A stretch of 64,000 nucleotides of DNA from Enterobacteriaceae bacterium UBA7338. GTDB taxonomy: Bacteria; Pseudomonadota; Gammaproteobacteria; Enterobacterales; Enterobacteriaceae. Where the stretch lies: NCBI GenBank assembly GCA_002480085.1, contig DKPJ01000016.1, forward strand, positions 1 through 64,000, read 5' to 3'. The notes under the pieces were generated by a model. It ran no database searches. It saw only the letters and a list, made by a program, of their open reading frames with translations, and was not told the DNA's origin. Below are positions 52,228 to 60,290 of this stretch, one piece after another. Numbering within the stretch: position 1 is the stretch's first letter; each line of letters starts with the position of its first letter. The translations under genes were made by a program, and so were the position numbers.

Positions 52228-52923
52228 TTAGGGAACCGGGTGAAGAAACAGGGAGTATTCGTTACAGAGCACCAGCTGAGCCGGCTCATCTTCTTCAATA
52301 CTGTTATAGCGATCGCGCGGCTGCAGGAAGTGGTTGTCATGGTCATCGTCGTTGACGGAGGAGACTTCGCCCACCAGCACGTCGCCAAAGCCGTGCTCCC
52401 CCCAGAAGCTGTGATACAGCCCCGGCGGCAGGCAGATACTCTCTCCGGGCGACAGGCGCAGCTGGCTGCCAGCCATATGGGTTTGTAGACAGCCATCGAT
52501 AGCAACCGTCACGTCGCTATGCTCGGTTTGCTCGTCGGTCCCTGAGTTCCACAGCTCGATAATCAAATTCCCGCCGCCGCGGTTAATAATGTCCTCGCGC
52601 TTGATCCAGTGAAGGTGCATCGGCGTCAGCTGGCCATCGCGGACGTGCATGATCTTCTCCGCATAGCATTTGGGCCAGGGCGATCCGCCGGGGGAGCCGT
52701 TGCGCAGGGTAAAGAGCGTCAGCCCCTGCGCCGCAAAGTTCGTTCCGCCAAAGGCGGTGACGTCCCAGCCCAGCCGGAGATCGAACACCTCCTGCCAGGC
52801 ATCAACGGGCAGCTGTCGCCATCTGGATGGGGCAAAGCTGGCAAACGCCGGCAGGTGAACGTCGTGCATGGAGAAAAATTGCCGCGTGTGGCCAAGGATT
52901 TCGTTAATCGCGGAGCGTTTCAT
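52228..52923 (-). CDS. D-lyxose isomerase-like cupin protein
   Basis: Cupin-fold sugar isomerase, 231 residues from MKRSAINEILGH, with GGAGG eight bases upstream. It resembles the O157:H7 enzyme Z5688 (about 227 residues), which isomerises D-lyxose and D-mannose, as I recall. Metal-binding cupin motif PMHLHWIKREDIINRGGGNLIIELW includes the paired His and the Glu; a later His is in CLPPGLYHSFWG. In this operon it would convert the imported aldose to the ketose that the kinase and aldolase then use. Confidence 0.85.
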   Translation of the reverse strand: MKRSAINEILGHTRQFFSMHDVHLPAFASFAPSRWRQLPVDAWQEVFDLRLGWDVTAFGGTNFAAQGLTLFTLRNGSPGGSPWPKCYAEKIMHVRDGQLTPMHLHWIKREDIINRGGGNLIIELWNSGTDEQTEHSDVTVAIDGCLQTHMAGSQLRLSPGESICLPPGLYHSFWGEHGFGDVLVGEVSSVNDDDHDNHFLQPRDRYNSIEEDEPAQLVLCNEYSLFLHPVP

Positions 52924-52941
52924 GTTACAGGCCTCCAAAAC

Positions 52942-52974
52942 CGTAGGCCGGGTAAGCGGTGCGCCACCCGGCGT
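52942..52974. repeat. REP element inside the sugar operon
   Basis: CGTAGGCCGGGTAAGCGGTGCGCCACCCGGCG lies between the isomerase and periplasmic-binding genes. It may separate transporter from catabolic mRNA levels. Confidence 0.8.
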
Positions 52975-52979
52975 TTACG

Positions 52980-53921
52980 TTATTTAACCGTCCAGCCCTT
53001 GTAGTTTGCCACGCTCTGCTTATCGATCATTGTGACCGGGATCAGCACCGGCTCTTTCGGGGCGGGCTTGCCCTGCAGGATGTCATAGCCAATCTCCACC
53101 GCCTTCGCCGCCATGACCTGCGGATCCTGCGCCGGGGTCGCCACAAACAGCGAGTTTTCGCGCTTCAGCGCCTCTTCCCCATCCGGCGAGCCATCCACGC
53201 CAACGATAAAGAACTCGCTGCGCTGGGCCTGCTTCGCCGCCAGATCGGCCCCGATCGCGGTAGGATCGTTAATGGCGAATACGCCATCGATCTTCGGATT
53301 CGCCGCCAGCAGGGAGGTCATGACCTCCAGGCCACCCTCGCGGCTGCCTTTGGCGTTCTGGTTCCAGGAGAGCACCTTGATGTCCGGATGGCGTTTGAAC
53401 TCGGTCTGGCAGCCCTCTACGCGGTTCTGCACCGCAGAGACCGGCGGCCCGTTGATGATCACCACGTCGCCTTTGCCTTTCAGGCGATCGGTGATGTACT
53501 TACAGGCAATCTCGCCCGCCTGGGTGTTATCGGAGGTGATGGTGGCATCGGCCCCTTCGGCCGCCACGTCAACCGCGACTACCACGATCCCGGCATCTTT
53601 GGCGCGCTTCACCGCCGGGCCGATGCCTTTGGAGTCTGCGGCGTTGAGGATGATCATATCCACCTTAGCGGCAATAAAGTTATCGATCTGCGACACCTGC
53701 TGGCCGAGATCGTAGCCGCTGGAGACCAGGGTAACCTTCACGTTATCTCCGGCCAGCTTGCGCGCCTCCAGCTCTGCGCCTTTAGTTATCTGGACAAAGA
53801 ACGGGTTCGCCAGGTCGCCCACCGTCACGCCGATGGACTTCAGGTCTTTGGCCTGCGCAAACGGCGTTGCGGCAAGCAGGGCGCCAGCACAGAGCGCGGT
53901 GACTAAGGGTTTCAAACGCAT
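52980..53921 (-). CDS. Periplasmic sugar-binding protein (RbsB-like)
   Basis: Type I solute-binding receptor, 313 residues. The signal peptide (1-24) ends MRLKPLVTALCAGALLAATP-FAQA, cut before KDLKSIGVTVGDLANPFFVQI. The ribose-family lobes include DMIILNAADSKGIGPAVKRAKDAG, VVAVDVAAEGADATITSDN and the GVFAINDPTAIGADLAAKQA hinge segment. It feeds the permease and ATPase that come before it in transcript order. It could also present the sugar to the nearby hybrid kinase, though this is speculative. Confidence 0.92.
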   Translation of the reverse strand: MRLKPLVTALCAGALLAATPFAQAKDLKSIGVTVGDLANPFFVQITKGAELEARKLAGDNVKVTLVSSGYDLGQQVSQIDNFIAAKVDMIILNAADSKGIGPAVKRAKDAGIVVVAVDVAAEGADATITSDNTQAGEIACKYITDRLKGKGDVVIINGPPVSAVQNRVEGCQTEFKRHPDIKVLSWNQNAKGSREGGLEVMTSLLAANPKIDGVFAINDPTAIGADLAAKQAQRSEFFIVGVDGSPDGEEALKRENSLFVATPAQDPQVMAAKAVEIGYDILQGKPAPKEPVLIPVTMIDKQSVANYKGWTVK

Positions 53922-53951
53922 ATTTTGTTCCTTATCTGTAGGGTATTGTTG

Positions 53952-54959
53952 TTATGCACTTTGATGGTGACGGGTACGGTATTTATCGATTAGCACCGCA
54001 ATGATGATCACCGCCCCTTTGATCACCAGCTGCCAGAAGTAGGAGACGCCCATCAGCGTCATGCCGTTGTTGAGGGTGGCGATGATCAGCGCCCCCACCA
54101 GCGTACCGGTGATGGTGCCGATGCCGCCGACAAAGCTGGTGCCGCCGAGAATAACCGCCGCGATGGCATCCAGCTCATAGCCGGTGCCGAGGTTACCGTT
54201 GGCGCTGTAGAGGCGCGAGGCGCTCATGACCCCGCCGAGGCCAGAGAGCAGGCCGCTCATGCCGTAGACGAAGAGCAGCACCAGCCACACTTTGATCCCG
54301 GTCAGGCGTGCCGCCTGCATGTTGCCGCCGACGGCGTAGATGTGCACCCCAAGGGTAGTGCGGCGCAGGATGAACCAGCAGATAGCGATCACCGCCAGGG
54401 CGATCACCACCAGCCACGGGATCGGCCCGAGGTAGTTATTGCCGATCCACTCGAAGCTAATACTGGAGTTGATCACCGTGGTGCCGTCCGCCAGCAGGTA
54501 GGCCGCGCCGCGCAGGGCGGTATAGGTCCCGAGGGTGACAATAAACGGCGGCAGCCCGGCAAAGGCCACCAGCGCGCCGTTAAACAGCCCCAGTACCAGG
54601 CCGAGCATTAGCGCCGCCGGGATCGACAGCATCGACAGCTCCGGGATCAGCGACACCACCATTGCCGCCACGGCGGTGGTGCCCAGAATTGAGCCAACCG
54701 ACAGGTCAATCCCGCCGGTTAAGATAATGAAGGTCATGCCCGCCGCCAGCACGATATTGATCGACGCCTGACGGGTGATATTGAGCAGGTTGCTCTCGGT
54801 AAAGAAGTTGGGCGCGATAAAGCCAAAGACGGCGACGATAAGGATCAGGATCGGCAGGATCCCGACCGTTTGCATCAGATCGCCCATCAGCATCTTCTTC
54901 GCCGACGCGGATTTTGCCACCTGCTGCGGGGTAGGTGCTAAGGTCTCTTTTTTAGCCAT
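53952..54959 (-). CDS. Sugar ABC transporter permease (RbsC-like)
   Basis: Inner-membrane permease of 335 residues in the ribose/xylose BPD_transp_2 family, with about eight to ten hydrophobic segments. The start is at MAKKETLAPTP, with GAGGCGG seven bases upstream; earlier in-frame codons lie in the ATPase tail. Conserved blocks are AAGMTFIILTGGIDLSVGSILG and LDAIAAVILGGTSFVGGIGTITGTLVGALIIATLNNGM. It overlaps the ATPase gene by eight bases. Confidence 0.93.
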   Translation of the reverse strand: MAKKETLAPTPQQVAKSASAKKMLMGDLMQTVGILPILILIVAVFGFIAPNFFTESNLLNITRQASINIVLAAGMTFIILTGGIDLSVGSILGTTAVAAMVVSLIPELSMLSIPAALMLGLVLGLFNGALVAFAGLPPFIVTLGTYTALRGAAYLLADGTTVINSSISFEWIGNNYLGPIPWLVVIALAVIAICWFILRRTTLGVHIYAVGGNMQAARLTGIKVWLVLLFVYGMSGLLSGLGGVMSASRLYSANGNLGTGYELDAIAAVILGGTSFVGGIGTITGTLVGALIIATLNNGMTLMGVSYFWQLVIKGAVIIIAVLIDKYRTRHHQSA

Positions 54960-56463
54960 GGTGTACCGCCTCATCAACGCCGGTTGCCAGCGTCATTATG
55001 TTTTCCTGGGTAATGTCGTCGCCCTGCAATTCGCCCTCGATCGACCCCTCATGCATCACGTACACCCGGTCGCTCATGCCGACCACCTCCGGCAGCTCGC
55101 TGGAGATCATCAGGATCGCCACGCCCTTATGCGCCATCTGGTTCATGATGCGGTAGATCTCGCTTTTCGCCCCGACATCCACGCCGCGGGTTGGCTCGTC
55201 AAGGATCAGAATGCGCGGGTTGATCGCAACCCAGCGGGAGATGAGTAGCTTCTGCTGGTTACCGCCGGAGAGGCCCCCGGCCCGTACCTGGGCGTGAGGG
55301 ACGCGGATCTGCAGCAGCTGAATAGCGTCGTCGGAGATAGCCTGGGCCTTTTTGCGATCCAGCATGCCGTAGTTGGCATCGCGCTCCAGCGTCGCCATGG
55401 TGATATTCTCGGCGGCGGCCAGCTCAAGAAACAGCCCCTGCTCCTTACGGTTTTCGGTAAGAAAGCCAATGCCTAAATCGATGGCGGTACGCGGGGAGTG
55501 GATCACCACCGGCTCGCCATCAATCTCAATGACCCCGCCGGTGGCGCGGCGCACGCCAAAGATCAGCTGCGCCAGCTCTGAGCGACCGGCCCCCACCAGC
55601 CCCGCAAGACCGACGATCTCCCCGGCGCGGACGTGCAGGCTGATAGGATGGATTTTGCCGCCGTCGGTAAGGTTCTGCACGTTGAGGCGGGTTTCACCTG
55701 GGGTGATATCGCGCTCTTTATTAAACAGGTCGCTGAGCGGGCGGCCCACCATCATGCGCACCAGCTCGGCCGCGTTCAGCTTGTCGCGCATCAGGCTGCC
55801 GACGTACTGCCCGTCACGCAGAACGCTGACGCGGTCAGATAGCTCATACACTTCGGCCATGCGGTGGCTGATATAGATAATCGCCATACCCTCGTCGCGC
55901 AGGCGCAGGATCAGCTCAAACAGGCGGTGGGTCTCCCGGGAGGAGAGGGCGGCGGTGGGTTCATCCATCACCAGCACGCGGCTCTTGCGGTGCAGCGCCC
56001 GGGCGATCTCCACCTGCTGCTGCTCGGCGATGGTCAGCTTCATCACCAGATCGCTGGCCTTAAACTGCGCCCCGAGGCGGTTAATGACGCTCTGCGCCTG
56101 AGTGACCATCTCTCTGCGCTTCACCAATCCACCGCTGGACAGCTCGCTGCCAAGGAATATGTTTTCAGCAACGGTGAGGTTAGGGGCGAGCTGCATCTCC
56201 TGGTAGATCAAGGTAATCCCGGCGGTGAGGGCATCTTTCGGGCCTTTGATGCTGTAGGGCTGGCCGTCGATGAGGATCTCCCCGCTGGTGGCGGTGTAGG
56301 CCCCGGCAAGGATTTTCATTAGCGTGCTTTTACCCGCGCCGTTCTCTCCCATCAGGGCGTGGATCTCTCCGGGCCAGACCGTGAGATCCACACCCTTAAG
56401 CGCGTAGAATTTGCCAAAGGCTTTGGCAATGTTGCGCATTTCCAGTACCGGTGTCCTGCTCAT
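54952..56463 (-). CDS. Sugar ABC transporter ATPase (RbsA-like)
   Basis: Tandem-ATPase subunit, 503 residues with two ABC domains. In the first, Walker A is GENGAGKST (39-47), the Q-loop YQEM is present, the signature is the degenerate LTIAEQQQVEIARAL and Walker B is RVLVMDEPT. The second has the degenerate P-loop AGLVGAGRSELAQLIFG and the signature LSGGNQQKLLISRWV. This asymmetry is normal for RbsA/XylG proteins. First gene of the operon, divergent from the kinase gene. Confidence 0.93.
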   Translation of the reverse strand: MSRTPVLEMRNIAKAFGKFYALKGVDLTVWPGEIHALMGENGAGKSTLMKILAGAYTATSGEILIDGQPYSIKGPKDALTAGITLIYQEMQLAPNLTVAENIFLGSELSSGGLVKRREMVTQAQSVINRLGAQFKASDLVMKLTIAEQQQVEIARALHRKSRVLVMDEPTAALSSRETHRLFELILRLRDEGMAIIYISHRMAEVYELSDRVSVLRDGQYVGSLMRDKLNAAELVRMMVGRPLSDLFNKERDITPGETRLNVQNLTDGGKIHPISLHVRAGEIVGLAGLVGAGRSELAQLIFGVRRATGGVIEIDGEPVVIHSPRTAIDLGIGFLTENRKEQGLFLELAAAENITMATLERDANYGMLDRKKAQAISDDAIQLLQIRVPHAQVRAGGLSGGNQQKLLISRWVAINPRILILDEPTRGVDVGAKSEIYRIMNQMAHKGVAILMISSELPEVVGMSDRVYVMHEGSIEGELQGDDITQENIMTLATGVDEAVHHG

Positions 56464-56577
56464 GGCGGATCTCCTGCGGGGTGGGCGATATCAGCACTCC
56501 ATCACAGGAACGTAAACGCAAAATGTCAGAAGCCGTTCATATTTGTCATATTGTGATTTTTCTCCCCGGAGCGTGAT

Positions 56578-58860
56578 ATGCCGCAGCAAGGAAGTCACTT
56601 TTTCGCCAGCGCGCGCGGGCGACTGCTCATCTTTAACCTGCTGGTGATGGTAGTGACGCTGATGGTCAGCGGTGCGGCGGTGCTGGGGTTTCGTCACGCC
56701 AGCCAGATCCAGGAGCAGGTGCAGCAGCAGACGCTGGACGATATGACCGGCAGCATGAACCTGGCGCGGGATACGGCGAACGTGGCGACGGCGGCGGTCC
56801 GGCTGTCGCAGGTGGTGGGTGCGCTGGAGTACCAGGGCGAGGCCGAGCGGCTGAAGGCGACCCAGGCGGCCCTGCAACGCTCGCTGGAACAGCTGGCCCA
56901 CGCGCCGCTGGCGCACAGCGAGCAGCAGCTGGTGGCGCGCATTATTCAGCGCAGCACCGAGTTACAGCACAGCGCAACGCAGATGCTGGAGCGGGGCCAT
57001 CGCCGCCATCTGCAGCGTAACTCGCTGCTCAGCTCGCTCTACCAAAACCAGAGCTACCTGCGCCAGATCCAGCGTATCAACCTGCGTGATGGCGGCAGCG
57101 TGCCGGATGCCCGGCTGCTGGATGAGATGGACCGCCTGATCAGCGCGGCGATCCAGACCCCTTCGCCGCGTCCGACGGTGGCGGCGCTGGAGACGATAGT
57201 TGCACAGCTGCCGGGAAGCGCGAGCCAGCCCTTTATCAACACCCTGCTGGGCGACTTCACCGCCGAACTGCGCAAGCTGGGACCGCTCTCTTTACAGCTT
57301 GAGGAGAGCGATCTGGCGATCAGCTGGTACATGTACCACATCAAGGCGCTGGTGGCCTTCTTAAATAACGATATCAACCAGTACGTTGAGCGCGTTGTGG
57401 AGATCTCCCAGCAGCGTATCGACCAGAGCCACCGCGAGCTGAAATCCATCATCCTGTTTATTATCGCCTTCGCGCTGCTGGCGCTGGTGATCACTGGTTT
57501 TGCGGGCTGGTATATCTACCGTAACCTGGGGTTGAACCTGACCGCCATCTCCCGGGCAATGACCCGGCTGGCACGGGGGGAGCAGGACGTCTCGGTTCCC
57601 GCGTTACAGCGGCGGGACGAGCTGGGGGAGCTGGCGCGAGCGTTTAACGTTTTTGCCCGCAATACCGCCTCGCTGGAGCACACCTCCCGGCTGCTGCGGG
57701 AGAAGACGAGCCAGATGGAGATTGACCGCACCGAACGGCAGGGGCTGGAGGAGGCGCTGCTGCATAGCCAGAAGATGAAAGCGGTCGGGCAGCTGACGGG
57801 TGGGCTGGCGCACGACTTTAATAACCTGTTAGCGGTGATCATCGGCAGCCTGGAGCTGGTCAGCCCCGGCTCGCCGGATGCGGCCCGCATCAGCCGGGCG
57901 TTGCAGGCTGCCGAGCGCGGAGCGTTACTTACCCAGCGTCTGCTGGCATTTTCGCGCAAACAGTCCCTGCACCCGCAGGCGGTGGCAATGCAGCCCCTGC
58001 TGGAGAACCTGAGCGAGCTGCTGCATCACTCCCTGCCTGCCACCCTGGCGCTGGAGATAGAGGCGCAAAGCCCGGCGTGGGCGGCGTGGATAGACGTCGG
58101 ACAGCTGGAAAACGCCCTGATCAACCTGGTGATGAACGCCCGCGACGCGATGGAGGGCCGGAGCGGCTTTATCCGTATCCGCACCTGGAACCAGCGAGTG
58201 ACGCGCGGCGACGGACGCCGGCAGGATATGGTCACCCTGGAGGTGGCCGATCGCGGCTGCGGCATGTCGCAGGAGGTTAAGGCCCAGGTATTTGAGCCAT
58301 TCTTTACCACTAAGCAGACCGGCAGCGGCAGCGGCCTGGGCCTGTCGATGGTCTACGGATTTATTCGCCAGTCGGGCGGACGGGTAGAGATTGAGAGCGC
58401 GGCGGGGCAGGGGACGACGGTGCGGCTGCATCTGCCGCGCGCCTCAGGGCAGGCTGCTGACCTTAGCCAGCCCGAGGCCATACCCGACGGTGACAATACC
58501 GACCGGCTTATTCTGGTGCTGGAGGATGAGGCCGACGTGCGGCAGACGCTGTGCGAGCAGCTGCACCAGCTTGGCTATCTTACGCTGGAGGCGGAAAACA
58601 GCGAGCAGGCGCTGGCGCTGCTGGCTGCCGCGCCGGACATCGACTTTCTGCTGAGCGATCTGATGCTGCCAGGCAGGTTAAGCGGCGCAGAGGTGGTGCA
58701 GTTTGCTCGCCAGCACTATCCCGGGCTGGCGCTGCTGCTGATCAGCGGCCAGGATCTGCGCCCGGCAGACAATCCGGCTCTGCCAGACGTTGAGCTGCTG
58801 CGTAAACCCTTTACCCGCGTCCAGCTGGCTCAGGCGTTGCGCAAGGCGCAGATGCGCTAA
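56578..58860 (+). CDS. Hybrid sensor histidine kinase (TorS-like input)
   Basis: 760-residue membrane kinase. TM1 is at about 17-38, a helical periplasmic sensor at 40-288, TM2 at 290-316 and HAMP at 317-370. The HisKA dimerisation helix has His412 (GGLAHDFNNLL). The HATPase has Asn520 (NLVMNARDAM), DRGCGM and GSGSGLGLSMVYGF. A C-terminal receiver has Asp694 and Lys743. No HPt domain follows. CGGAG supplies the ribosome site. It opens outward from the sugar operon, opposite the response regulator, so both partners bracket the transport genes they probably control. Confidence 0.9.
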   Translation: MPQQGSHFFASARGRLLIFNLLVMVVTLMVSGAAVLGFRHASQIQEQVQQQTLDDMTGSMNLARDTANVATAAVRLSQVVGALEYQGEAERLKATQAALQRSLEQLAHAPLAHSEQQLVARIIQRSTELQHSATQMLERGHRRHLQRNSLLSSLYQNQSYLRQIQRINLRDGGSVPDARLLDEMDRLISAAIQTPSPRPTVAALETIVAQLPGSASQPFINTLLGDFTAELRKLGPLSLQLEESDLAISWYMYHIKALVAFLNNDINQYVERVVEISQQRIDQSHRELKSIILFIIAFALLALVITGFAGWYIYRNLGLNLTAISRAMTRLARGEQDVSVPALQRRDELGELARAFNVFARNTASLEHTSRLLREKTSQMEIDRTERQGLEEALLHSQKMKAVGQLTGGLAHDFNNLLAVIIGSLELVSPGSPDAARISRALQAAERGALLTQRLLAFSRKQSLHPQAVAMQPLLENLSELLHHSLPATLALEIEAQSPAWAAWIDVGQLENALINLVMNARDAMEGRSGFIRIRTWNQRVTRGDGRRQDMVTLEVADRGCGMSQEVKAQVFEPFFTTKQTGSGSGLGLSMVYGFIRQSGGRVEIESAAGQGTTVRLHLPRASGQAADLSQPEAIPDGDNTDRLILVLEDEADVRQTLCEQLHQLGYLTLEAENSEQALALLAAAPDIDFLLSDLMLPGRLSGAEVVQFARQHYPGLALLLISGQDLRPADNPALPDVELLRKPFTRVQLAQALRKAQMR

Positions 58861-59229
58861 TCAGCGCACTTCGACATGGGTCGTGCGGGGAATAGCCATC
58901 AGGCGTTCGCCACAGGTCAGGAGCAGATCCACATCTGGCGAGAAGGGGGGCAGGCGTTCGCTAAGCTCATGTACGATGCTCTCTGGCAGCTGGGGCGCAA
59001 CCATGCGCTCATCGACGATGCCGCTGCCGGTCAGGCGCAGCATGCGTCCGCCGCTCAGGCTGGCAACCTGCAAGATCAGCGGGGCGCGGCTGCTCTCGGT
59101 TAACGTTAGCAGTACGCTGGCGAGATCGAGCGGCTGGCACTCATCGTTAAGCGGGCTGAAGGTGACAATCACCCCCGGCTCACTCATGGCTTTAAATAGA
59201 CGGCGAAAATGGTGTTGAGCACCCTGCAT
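58861..59229 (-). pseudogene. phnH: Internally deleted phnH remnant (C-P lyase operon)
   Basis: 122 residues matching only the two ends of E. coli PhnH (194 residues), a C-P lyase core subunit for phosphonate use. The first part AQHHFRRLFKAMSEPGVIV and the last part LILQVASLSGGRMLRLTG...TCGERLMAIPRTTHVEV match closely. About 65 central residues are missing in frame, joined at VLLTLTESSRAPLIL. The original N-terminal ten residues are also absent. A good GGAGG site precedes the ATG, so it may still be translated, but assembly into the PhnGHIJ complex seems unlikely. No phnG or phnI is adjacent. Confidence 0.85.
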
Positions 59230-59347
59230 GGACGACCTCCGGTTAGAATCGTCCTATCCTGGCCGCCGTGTGTGACATTTAGGTTAAGTTACCGTGACCG
59301 GATAATGAAGATAGCGCCAGCGGTGTCTGAAAATGGGTTGCTCAGGA

Positions 59348-59683
59348 TTAATTCTTTTTAACAAATTCTGATTTAAGCTTCATTGGGCCGAAGCCGTCGA
59401 TTTTGCAATCGATATTATGATCGCCTTCAACGAGGCGAATATTTTTAACCTTTGTGCCGATCTTCAGCATTGAGGAGCTGCCTTTGACCTTGAGATCCTT
59501 AATTACCGTGACGCTGTCGCCATCCGCCAGCAGATTGCCGTTAGCATCTTTGATGATTACTTGATCGGTCCCGGCTGCGGATTCGCTTTCATTCCATTCA
59601 TAGGCGCACTCCGGGCAGATGAACAGGCCACTATCTTCATAGGTATACTCGGAGTGGCATTTTGGGCAGTGGGGAAGTGACAT
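59348..59683 (-). CDS. yjdM: Zinc-ribbon protein YjdM (PhnA)
   Basis: 111-residue cytosolic protein. It was formerly called PhnA but is not needed for phosphonate catabolism; function unclear. An N-terminal zinc ribbon has HCPKCHSEYTY and LFICPECAYEW (two CxxC pairs), followed by the PhnA domain with DANGNLLADGDSVTVIKDLKVKG. It ends SEFVKKN as in E. coli. It keeps its E. coli position next to crfC although the phn operon beside it has been lost. Confidence 0.94.
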   Translation of the reverse strand: MSLPHCPKCHSEYTYEDSGLFICPECAYEWNESESAAGTDQVIIKDANGNLLADGDSVTVIKDLKVKGSSSMLKIGTKVKNIRLVEGDHNIDCKIDGFGPMKLKSEFVKKN

Positions 59684-60290
59684 GGTTCAATCCTCGTAGG
59701 GGCTGGCAACGCGGACGCACGGCCCGCAAAAGCTCGGCAACAGGCCGAGAAAAGGGCGATTATACACTAATACCTTACAGTTGTCGGTGCTATTATTTTT
59801 TGCAAAAACGAGCAAAAATGCGTGGTGTTGACACAACCTGTCACAGCGGTGAGCGATGCTGGTGGTGTGACGCAGAAGGTAGAGGTTTATGTATGATATT
59901 TAGAATATTTTCCGGGGGAAATTGCCACTTTTCATCAATTCAGATATGGTGAGATGAAGCACAGAGCGTTATTCGCGACGGCATCTTGCACCCGCTAACT
60001 CCTCTGCCGAAGGGGGTTTCTTCCCCCCAAATTAGGTGGGTAAATATACGAAGATATATCCTGGTTGTACATAAAAATGCGCTACGCTCTCTAATCGCTC
60101 TGGCTTCTTGGTCCGGAACGAAAGATCTGCTGTTGAGTTGAGACAAAAATATTTATTTTCCTGAGCGTCATCAGGCAATTATCTTTTTTAGATATTTTCC
60201 ACACGTAATTATAAAAGCCGAAACTTTACTAAATAAATAGCACGGCTAAATAAAAGTAAGAAAAATTTGCGTTAAGGAAAGACTTTCATC
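59684..60290. other. AT-rich gap before crfC, no gene supported
   Basis: This 607-bp stretch should hold the yjdM and crfC promoters. A short palindrome GGGGG-TTTCTT-CCCCCC lies at 60012-60028. The only open frames (such as 59662-59952) start inside yjdM's leader, lack ribosome sites and look random. A GTTAAGGAAAG site precedes crfC. I see no repeats or RNA genes. Confidence 0.5.

Noticed and set aside
59662..59952. 96-codon open frame upstream of yjdM
   Set aside because: It starts inside the yjdM coding region on the opposite strand; composition is random and no Shine-Dalgarno is seen.
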